This document shows positions 1-4,390 of a stretch of 5,064 nt of DNA, piece by piece. The translations under genes were made by a program, and so were the position numbers. Below the pieces are notes generated by a model. That model saw only the letters and a list, made by a program, of their open reading frames with translations. It did not search any database and had not been told where the DNA came from. The DNA is taken from contig JAKAGC010000376.1 in the NCBI GenBank assembly GCA_021817755.1, positions 1-5,064 of the forward strand, in the 5' to 3' direction. Positions within the stretch are counted from its first letter, which is position 1. Each line of letters starts with the position of its first letter. The stretch is from Acidobacteriota bacterium. GTDB lineage: Bacteria > Acidobacteriota > Aminicenantia > UBA2199.

Positions 1-1
1 T

Positions 2-502
2 GTGAAAGGAGATACGCATGGTATGGCACAACTGGGGGGACCGGTGATATCAACTTTCTCCTGTGGTGATATTTATGCGCCCACACTGGCTCCACATTCG
101 GCGGATGTATTGGTGGTAATGGAGTCGGGTGAAATATTACGACCGGGGTTCCTGGAATTGTTGAAAGAGGGAGGAACGATCTTATTCAATCTTTTTAAAG
201 CGCTACCTATTACGGCAAAGAAAGAAGATTACCCGGATATCGAAGAAATCCTGAAAAAATTAAAAATAATGAATCTAAACGTAATTACAGTGGACGCCTA
301 TGGAATCGTGGAAGAGTTGGGAGATAAATCTGGAAAAACTTCGAATGTACTAATGTTGGGTTTATTATCGACAATCGCTCCTTTTGATAGAATCCCATTT
401 GAAACATGGCTGGGAGCACTAATGAGAATATCTCCGTCAGAATCGGCCCGATGGATGAATCACAAAATATTTATTGCGGGTCGGGATTTGAAGCGGAAAT
501 AA
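2..502 (+). CDS. iorB: 2-oxoacid:ferredoxin oxidoreductase gamma-type subunit, probably indolepyruvate oxidoreductase beta subunit (5' partial)
   Basis: This is the C-terminal 166 residues of a POR-gamma-family subunit. The family works with a TPP-binding partner that oxidatively decarboxylates 2-oxoacids (aryl-pyruvates for IorAB) to acyl-CoA and passes electrons to ferredoxin in the cytoplasm. The evidence is the block GDTHGMAQLGGPVIS at fragment residues 3-17, which matches the family's HGMAQRGG signature, then ADVLVVMES (34-42) and the conserved C-terminal NVLMLGLLS (115-123). The first codon in the window is GTG, but it lies inside the conserved domain, so the true start is upstream. The gene ends with TAA at 500-502. 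Its last 32 bases overlap the 3' end of the convergent PilZ gene. IorB rather than pyruvate oxidoreductase gamma is my preference from the overall pattern. It could also be the C-terminal domain of a fused protein, and an adjacent iorA upstream would settle this. Family is confident, substrate less so. Confidence 0.8.
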   Translation: MKGDTHGMAQLGGPVISTFSCGDIYAPTLAPHSADVLVVMESGEILRPGFLELLKEGGTILFNLFKALPITAKKEDYPDIEEILKKLKIMNLNVITVDAYGIVEELGDKSGKTSNVLMLGLLSTIAPFDRIPFETWLGALMRISPSESARWMNHKIFIAGRDLKRK

Positions 503-1928
503 TATCAAGTATCTCTTTGGGTGATTCGAGGGGTAGAATGAATCGATGTTCTATCCCGAGAATCTTACACTTTATAATATCACGGGGAGATACGGGTTCG
601 GTCGAAAAAACAATAATATCTACATCCTTTAATACACCCATATTGTTAATTTTCTCCAGGTATTCGAGCATACTTTGTCCTTTATATTCAATGGGGAGTA
701 AAAGATGGCTGGTTTTGCGTTCGTTTAGATATTTGAGAAACCGCATTGGGGAGTCGACATGAATCCAATCGTATTGGGTGGCCTCTTTAAAAAAGTCAAG
801 TACATCTCTTAATTCTTCACCTAAAGAAAGTAATATTGGTTTTAAAGGTTCTTGGGGTTCCAGGGGTTCAAGTTGAATCAAAGGTTCGAGTTCGACTTGT
901 GCGGGGGGTTCATCTTTGGGATCGGAAGCAAGAGGAGGAGGAGGTGGTGGTGCAAGCGTAGATGAAAGGAAAGAACGAGAAGGTTTATACTCTGTAGGAG
1001 ATTGGGAAACTTTTACTTCGTTCTCACTTTCCTGATCTGAACGGGGGCCGAAATCATCTTTTACAAATTTGATCTGACCTTTACTATCGCGTGGTATTTC
1101 ACGGATTGGTTCGGATGACTTGGAAACGGGCTCTTTATCCCTCGATTCTTCCATTTTTGCCTGCATTTCCTGGCGTTTTTTAAAAGACCTGCGAATGGGT
1201 TGAGGTGGATTGTATCGTGAGCTGACAAATGATTCGAGAGCACCTTTTGCAGACCCGGGAATTTTCGCGAATTGGATAGCAAGTTTCCATGTGCCGGGAC
1301 CACTGATGCGATTGACTATACCTTCAGCTTCAAATTGGGGGACACCTGGTATACCTTTTACTTTAACGATCATCAAGTGAGTTCCTCGTTTAAGAAGTTC
1401 ACTGTGGACAGAAAGTTTTTGCTCATTATCAAGTCGAATAGCTCGATCTATTACGAGGCACATACCATCGGTACTGATATCGACTCCGTAACCGGTTAAA
1501 CCGACACCTTTTCCGAGACTTTCCAGGATTGAAACAGCAACCTTATCACGGGTAGGAAGTGTTACGCGTGGAGCTTTACGCCTCTCACCCTGCTTCACTA
1601 ATGTTGGGAGCCTCAAATAAGGCTTTCCACCGTGAACAATTAATCTGGTTTGAAATAAAAACCAGACTCGATCCAATGCAAAACCGCCCTGAATAGGCAT
1701 ATTGTTATTCTCAAGCAAACCGGGGCTATCTTCTATTCTCATGACCTTATTATCGACATCAAGGGAATAGATATTACATATCCAACGTTTCTTTTCCTTG
1801 TTTCTAATGGTTATGGGGAGCCGTTGGCGGAATAACTCATCAAAAAATCCGAGGACTTCATCTTCTGTCCCGATTACACCTGGTTCATCCGCCGATATTT
1901 GTTTCGATTTCTTCGAAAATAATCCCAC
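471..1928 (-). CDS. PilZ-domain (c-di-GMP-binding) protein with C-terminal degenerate receiver domain
   Basis: This is a soluble 485-residue protein with no signal peptide or membrane segment. Residues about 20-114 resemble the YcgR-type N-terminal domain that precedes PilZ. PilZ spans about 115-225, with both c-di-GMP motifs present: RKAPR (R117, R121) and DISTDG (150-155). Residues about 240-363 form a charged, proline-rich, probably disordered linker with six prolines (327-332) and LEPL/QEPL repeats. Residues about 365-478 look like a response-regulator receiver: LLLPIEYKGQSMLEYL fills the phospho-acceptor strand. Proline 412 stands where the aspartate should be, the N-terminal acidic pair is absent, and Leu465 replaces the lysine, so phosphorylation is unlikely. 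The start is GTG at 1928, chosen for the Shine-Dalgarno GAGGTG four bases upstream. The gene has its own candidate promoter after tilS. The role is inferred: a c-di-GMP effector relaying through a protein-protein contact domain. The target (motility, secretion, envelope) cannot be told. Confidence 0.85.
   Translation of the reverse strand: MGLFSKKSKQISADEPGVIGTEDEVLGFFDELFRQRLPITIRNKEKKRWICNIYSLDVDNKVMRIEDSPGLLENNNMPIQGGFALDRVWFLFQTRLIVHGGKPYLRLPTLVKQGERRKAPRVTLPTRDKVAVSILESLGKGVGLTGYGVDISTDGMCLVIDRAIRLDNEQKLSVHSELLKRGTHLMIVKVKGIPGVPQFEAEGIVNRISGPGTWKLAIQFAKIPGSAKGALESFVSSRYNPPQPIRRSFKKRQEMQAKMEESRDKEPVSKSSEPIREIPRDSKGQIKFVKDDFGPRSDQESENEVKVSQSPTEYKPSRSFLSSTLAPPPPPPLASDPKDEPPAQVELEPLIQLEPLEPQEPLKPILLSLGEELRDVLDFFKEATQYDWIHVDSPMRFLKYLNERKTSHLLLPIEYKGQSMLEYLEKINNMGVLKDVDIIVFSTEPVSPRDIIKCKILGIEHRFILPLESPKEILDIISASNPDPQ
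530..557 (+). other. Inverted repeat 28 bases after the iorB stop
   Basis: A 9-bp stem (GGGGTAGAA with TTCTATCCC, one G-T pair) encloses a 10-base loop. It lies within the convergent PilZ reading frame. Read on the plus strand it could cap the 3' end of the iorB mRNA. No T-run follows on either strand, so it is not a classical intrinsic terminator. It may be chance within coding sequence. Confidence 0.3.
933..950 (-). repeat. Six-proline codon run inside the PilZ gene linker
   Basis: Six consecutive proline codons (four CCT and two CCA on the coding strand) encode P327-P332. About ten residues on come short repeats of the type LEPL and QEPL (345-364), built from related GGTTC-containing DNA. 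Proline runs of this length stall ribosomes without EF-P, and the low-complexity DNA is prone to slippage. It sits exactly between the PilZ domain and the receiver-like domain. Confidence 0.8.
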
Positions 1929-1932
1929 TACA

Positions 1933-1938
1933 CACCTC
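1933..1938 (-). promoter_or_regulatory. Ribosome binding site of the PilZ gene
   Basis: GAGGTG on the minus strand lies four bases before the GTG codon at 1926-1928. This spacing is what selects GTG as the start; there is no ATG at the N-terminus in this frame. Confidence 0.75.
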
Positions 1939-1954
1939 GTGTTTTAATTTTTAC

Positions 1955-1990
1955 GTTAAAGGTATCGACATTTTTTATACGGCCTTTAAC
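1955..1990 (-). other. Inverted repeat in the PilZ mRNA leader
   Basis: GTTAAAGG (1955-1962) and CCTTTAAC (1983-1990) are perfect 8-bp complements with a 20-base loop. An alternative fold adds GTAT (1962-1965) with ATAC (1977-1980) above a three-base bulge. The element lies in the predicted 5' UTR, 17 bases upstream of the Shine-Dalgarno, so it could be a regulatory hairpin or an operator. No T-run follows, so it is not a clear terminator or attenuator. It matches no riboswitch class I recognise. Confidence 0.35.
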
Positions 1991-2009
1991 CTTAATAAAG
2001 AATATATAT

Positions 2010-2022
2010 CTATGTTTCATAG
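2010..2022. other. Short perfect inverted repeat in the PilZ leader
   Basis: CTATG and CATAG flank three bases, within 30 bases of the predicted transcription start of the PilZ gene. It could be a small operator or a 5' hairpin, but five base pairs can easily arise by chance in AT-rich DNA. Confidence 0.2.
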
Positions 2023-2046
2023 GATTTATGTTTCTCTCAAAATAAA

Positions 2047-2075
2047 GTTATAACAATTTCGAAATGAAAAATCAA
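2047..2075 (-). promoter_or_regulatory. Candidate sigma-70 promoter of the PilZ gene
   Basis: On the minus strand TTGATT (2070-2075) and TATAAC (2047-2052) are separated by exactly 17 bp. Transcription would start near 2040 and give a leader of about 110 bases before the GTG start. The architecture matches the tRNA promoter at 3554-3582. It implies the PilZ gene is expressed independently of tilS, although readthrough from tilS is possible. Confidence 0.6.
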
Positions 2076-2094
2076 GCCCTGGTAACATTTTTCA
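2065..2094 (-). terminator. Weak possible hairpin after tilS
   Basis: TGAAAAAT (2065-2072) and ATTTTTCA (2087-2094) pair over 8 bp around a 14-base loop, beginning three bases after the tilS stop codon. The stem is AT-only apart from one pair, and it overlaps the -35 element of the PilZ promoter. As a terminator it would be weak. I see no better one between tilS and the PilZ gene. Confidence 0.2.
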
Positions 2095-2097
2095 AAA

Positions 2098-3450
2098 TTA
2101 AATATAAAAAAATTTTAAAAATTCGCTATTTTCCGGGATATCAACTTTAAATTTTTGAGATATAGGAGCTCCTAAAACCCATATTATTTCTCCATCTCCG
2201 TTAACCAGAACAGGATTCAAACCGCGAATTTCAGAGGGAATGCCTGCGGCTCGAATCATTTCGATTACCTTTTGGTTGATTGTAGTATTTATTTTAATAT
2301 ATTTATCAGATTGTTTAGGGGATCTGAGGGTGAGTGGAAAAATGAGCTTGGTAATAGGGATATAAATTTCATTATTATTTGAAGGTTTATTAAAATGGGT
2401 GGATTTTTCTATAACGAGAGTGCGTGTAATCTCCTGAATGGGTAGTTGTTTGGATTGAGTTGTAATGGTATAAGAGTAATTGGGAATGGTTGTTGGGTGG
2501 GGAAAAATATATCCTTTATGAAATGAAAGTTGGAGTTGGGGGATTGAAACTCCCTGGGTACAGTTATAATCTGTTCTGATTTTCTCTATATGTTCAAAAT
2601 CGATATTGAGTAAATTTCCTTTCAATTTGCGTATATATTCACGGATAATGTGGCGTTGGATTGCAGGATGATAATTTTCAAGAATGGCAGGAGGTAAAAT
2701 CTTTCCTAAAATCAAATTCTGCTCTAATATTTGGGTGGCAGTCCTGCTAAAATAATCATATTCATCCTGGATAATTGAAACAGTTTTAAAGATATGGTCA
2801 TGGATATGGGGCTCGATCCTATGAATCTGAGGAATGAGGTGGTGACGAATACGATTACGCAAGAATTCATCGGTTTTATTGGTATAATCAGTATAAAATG
2901 TAATACAGTTTCGTTCAAGAAAAGCGTAAATATCTTCTTCATCGAAAATTAGAAGGGGGCGGATAATCATATTTTCTTTTTTACTATAAATGGTACTAAG
3001 GCCTTGTAAACCGCTTCCTCTAAAAAGTTTAATAAAAAAAGTCTCGGTTAAATCAGAGCGGGTATGGGCGGTAGCAATTTTGGATTTGGGAAAATGGGAA
3101 GATATCTCTTTAAAAAAGCTATACCGTGATAAAGATGCGGCATGTTCAAGATTGAGTTTATTTTGATTTTTAAATCGGATGACGTTCTTGGTTCCGGTTA
3201 TGAGCTGGACATTTTGATTTTCACAGAAATTTATTACCCATTCTTCTTCAAATTGAGCATCAGTGCGAAGTCTGTGATTGAAGTATGCAACAATTATGAT
3301 GAAATCGATTTCTTTTTGGAGTTCCTTTAGAAGAAAAAAGAGAGTGACGGAATCTTTACCTCCTGAAAAACCTATTATAATGGTATCATTGGGTTGGATT
3401 AGATTGTGGTTTATAACATTCTCTCTAAAGGGTATAAATAGTGTTTTCAT
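2098..3450 (-). CDS. tilS: tRNA(Ile)-lysidine synthase TilS
   Basis: TilS uses ATP and lysine to convert the wobble cytidine of tRNA-Ile2 (CAU) to lysidine, so the tRNA reads AUA and accepts isoleucine. It is a cytoplasmic, normally essential enzyme. The 450 residues fit the long, multi-domain form. The N-terminal PP-loop ATPase has SGGKDS at 29-34. RGSGLQGL (144-151), RPLL (164-167) and DYTNK...RNRIRH (188-203) follow the TilS pattern. A central tRNA-binding domain lies at about 250-315 and the TilS_C domain at about 370-436 (KVIEMIRAAGIPSEIRGLNP, then IIWVLGAPIS). The usual HHxDDQxET is AHTRSDLTET here (128-137), keeping H129, D133, E136 and T137. The C-terminal domain separates it from TtcA, which shares SGGKDS. 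ATG at 3450 is the only plausible start: an in-frame TAG lies six bases upstream of it. No Shine-Dalgarno is visible, and the tRNA gene ends 13 bases upstream. Confidence 0.92.
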   Translation of the reverse strand: MKTLFIPFRENVINHNLIQPNDTIIIGFSGGKDSVTLFFLLKELQKEIDFIIIVAYFNHRLRTDAQFEEEWVINFCENQNVQLITGTKNVIRFKNQNKLNLEHAASLSRYSFFKEISSHFPKSKIATAHTRSDLTETFFIKLFRGSGLQGLSTIYSKKENMIIRPLLIFDEEDIYAFLERNCITFYTDYTNKTDEFLRNRIRHHLIPQIHRIEPHIHDHIFKTVSIIQDEYDYFSRTATQILEQNLILGKILPPAILENYHPAIQRHIIREYIRKLKGNLLNIDFEHIEKIRTDYNCTQGVSIPQLQLSFHKGYIFPHPTTIPNYSYTITTQSKQLPIQEITRTLVIEKSTHFNKPSNNNEIYIPITKLIFPLTLRSPKQSDKYIKINTTINQKVIEMIRAAGIPSEIRGLNPVLVNGDGEIIWVLGAPISQKFKVDIPENSEFLKFFYI

Positions 3451-3463
3451 GGAGTACTAAAAA

Positions 3464-3536
3464 TAGCGGTGAAGGGACTTGAACCCCCGACGTATCGGAT
3501 ATGAGCCGACTGCTCTACCAACTGAGCTACACCGCC
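3464..3536 (-). tRNA. tRNA-Met (CAU), elongator
   Basis: The 73 bases fold fully: acceptor GGCGGTG with CACCGCT (G1-U72 wobble), D-stem GCTC/GAGC, anticodon stem GTCGG/CCGAT with loop CTCATAT (anticodon CAT), five-base variable region, T-stem GGGGG/CCCTT with loop TTCAAGT, and discriminator A. CCA is not encoded. The anticodon stem lacks the three consecutive G-C pairs of an initiator, and base 1 is a G paired to U72, so it is not fMet. GGCGGTGTAGCTCAG, the G1-U72 pair and the T-arm resemble elongator tRNA-Met of Bacillus and other bacteria as I recall them. tRNA-Ile2 is the alternative for a CAU anticodon and is less likely. It lies 13 bases upstream of tilS on the same strand. Confidence 0.93.
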
Positions 3537-3553
3537 ATTCTCATTAAGCAATA

Positions 3554-3582
3554 ATTATACCTTACTTTTCATTGAAAATCAA
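3554..3582 (-). promoter_or_regulatory. Sigma-70 promoter of tRNA-Met and probably tilS
   Basis: On the minus strand TTGATT (3577-3582), a 17-bp spacer and a perfect TATAAT (3554-3559) precede the tRNA. The predicted start near 3547 leaves a 10- to 11-base 5' leader for RNase P to remove. There is no room for another promoter between the tRNA and tilS, so tilS is most likely transcribed from here. Confidence 0.8.
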
Positions 3583-3853
3583 GATGCGGGATAAAATTTC
3601 AGAATTAATTATGTTGCAAAAAACGAAATGAAATTATGAGTAGGGAGATATTTGAGGTGTTCGCATTTTAAAACATAGCGGCTACCTTTTTGGGTATACT
3701 GAAATTGAAAATAAATTTTTTATGATTTCCCGAGAAATATCGTTAAAAAATAAAGGGTTTGTACGGATTTTCAATTTTGAGGAGTGGTATTATTAATTTT
3801 TCATAAAGAAAGGTGCCACTTTGTGATTGGAAGTGCCACTTTCAGCAAAAATA
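3583..3853. other. AT-rich intergenic stretch without a gene
   Basis: I see no supported gene on either strand. The longest clean small frame, ATG at 3636, runs 11 codons. A TATACT at 3695-3700 has no matching -35. A short dyad ATTTC-CCGA-GAAAT (3727-3740 region) has no T-run beside it. A GAGGAG at 3779-3784 resembles a Shine-Dalgarno, but no ATG, GTG or TTG follows at a useful distance. The last 60 bases (about 3791-3853) fade into the 21-bp repeat array and include a 10-bp direct repeat. Confidence 0.6.
3813..3842. repeat. Direct repeat GTGCCACTTT, two copies
   Basis: GTGCCACTTT occurs exactly at 3813-3822 and 3833-3842, start to start 20 bases. It stands at the left edge of the 21-bp array, and the second copy falls in register with the array (a unit beginning at 3833 ends in CAAAAATA, like later units). 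It may be a divergent pair of units or a separate element. Confidence 0.6.
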
Positions 3854-4273
3854 ATTTTCTTCTTGTGTTAAAAACCTTTCTGTTTACGTTTGCAACCTTT
3901 CTTCCGGGAGAAAATTGTATGGGGTCGGGAGAAGTTTCCTTTCTGTTGACAAAAATTTGTATTGTTGGAGCATAAGTTGCTTTTCTTGTAAGAGAAAATA
4001 GTTTGGTGCTTGCAGAGAAATCCTTTCTTGGTAGAGAAATTTGCTTTCTTGTAACAGTTACTTCCTTTCTTGGGGCAAAAATTTTCTTAATTCTTGCTCA
4101 AGTTTCGATTGGAGAAGTGAAAATTGGTTGGGTTCTTGTACAAATTTTCATTCCTGATGCTCAAGCATTTCTAATTCTTATTGAGATTTCTTCATGGGCT
4201 TCATTTAATATTGGGTGGATGATGAAAATTTCAATTCTTGCTGCTTAAGTTGAAATTAAACCTTTGTGAAAAT
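3854..4273. repeat. Degenerate tandem array of about 20 units of 21 bp in strict phase
   Basis: Cutting the sequence every 21 bases from 3854 aligns one unit after another with no insertion or deletion. The consensus is CCTTTCTTG, two variable bases, then GAGAAAATTT. The best units begin at 3896, 3938, 3980, 4022, 4043 and 4064. CCTTTCT occurs exactly at 3875, 3896, 3938, 4022 and 4064 (all multiples of 21 apart), with CTTTTCT at 3980 and GCTTTCT at 4043. A second subtype (TTCTTGCTCAAGTTT-like) begins at 4085, 4148, 4169 and 4232. The A-tract followed by T's at unit positions 14-21 is the best kept part throughout. Because 21 is seven codons, several frames stay open for long stretches. I do not recognise this array. 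It is neither CRISPR (no conserved repeat with unique spacers) nor a known insertion element. It may be a decayed repeat-protein gene or a DNA-level structural array. Confidence 0.8.
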
Positions 4274-4390
4274 GGCTTCCTGATGGATATGAAAAGTAAA
4301 AATTGAATTGGATGAACACTAATTAATAAGATATCTTCCTAATCCCCAGAATAATTTCTATGATTTTATATAAACACTGCTGTAATCTAA
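4274..4390. other. AT-rich tail between the array and the ABC gene
   Basis: There is no gene here. One or two further units may fade in (4274-4294 ends GATATGAAA). A 10-bp perfect palindrome AAGATATCTT lies at 4328-4337. No hairpin followed by T's is visible on the minus strand after the ABC stop at 4391, so where the ABC transcript ends is not evident. Confidence 0.5.

Noticed and set aside
406..762. Plus-strand open frame overlapping the iorB end and PilZ gene
   Set aside because: It is antisense to a well-supported PilZ/receiver protein and has no recognisable domain.
2098..3450. TtcA (2-thiocytidine) instead of TilS, because of SGGKDS
   Set aside because: The RGSGLQGL, RPLL and RNRIRH blocks and the C-terminal TilS_C domain are TilS features, and no TtcA CxxC pairs are present.
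3464..3536. Initiator tRNA-fMet or tRNA-Ile2 from the CAU anticodon
   Set aside because: It lacks the three consecutive G-C pairs in the anticodon stem that mark the initiator. The GGCGGTG/CACCGCT acceptor with G1-U72 fits elongator Met better than Ile2.
3725..3740. Hairpin ATTTC-CCGA-GAAAT as an intrinsic terminator
   Set aside because: The stem is five base pairs and no T-run follows directly on either strand.
3784..3975. Plus-strand open frame of 63 codons, GTG start
   Set aside because: It lies in the 21-bp array region, has a GTG that overlaps the Shine-Dalgarno-like GAGGAG, and encodes only low-complexity hydrophobic repeats. It is best explained by the repeat period.
3801..4247. UGA read as a sense codon, joining the minus-strand heptad frame through two TGAs
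   Set aside because: All four protein genes are free of in-frame TGA and end in TAA, so nothing supports reassignment.
4003..4248. Plus-strand open frame of 81 codons, TTG start
   Set aside because: It is the same frame continuing after one TAA, with no ribosome binding site and a composition set by the 21-bp unit. Not called as a gene; discussed as a possible relic.
3854..4273. CRISPR array
   Set aside because: Units abut without unique spacers, are too degenerate, and the period is 21 bp. No cas genes are present.
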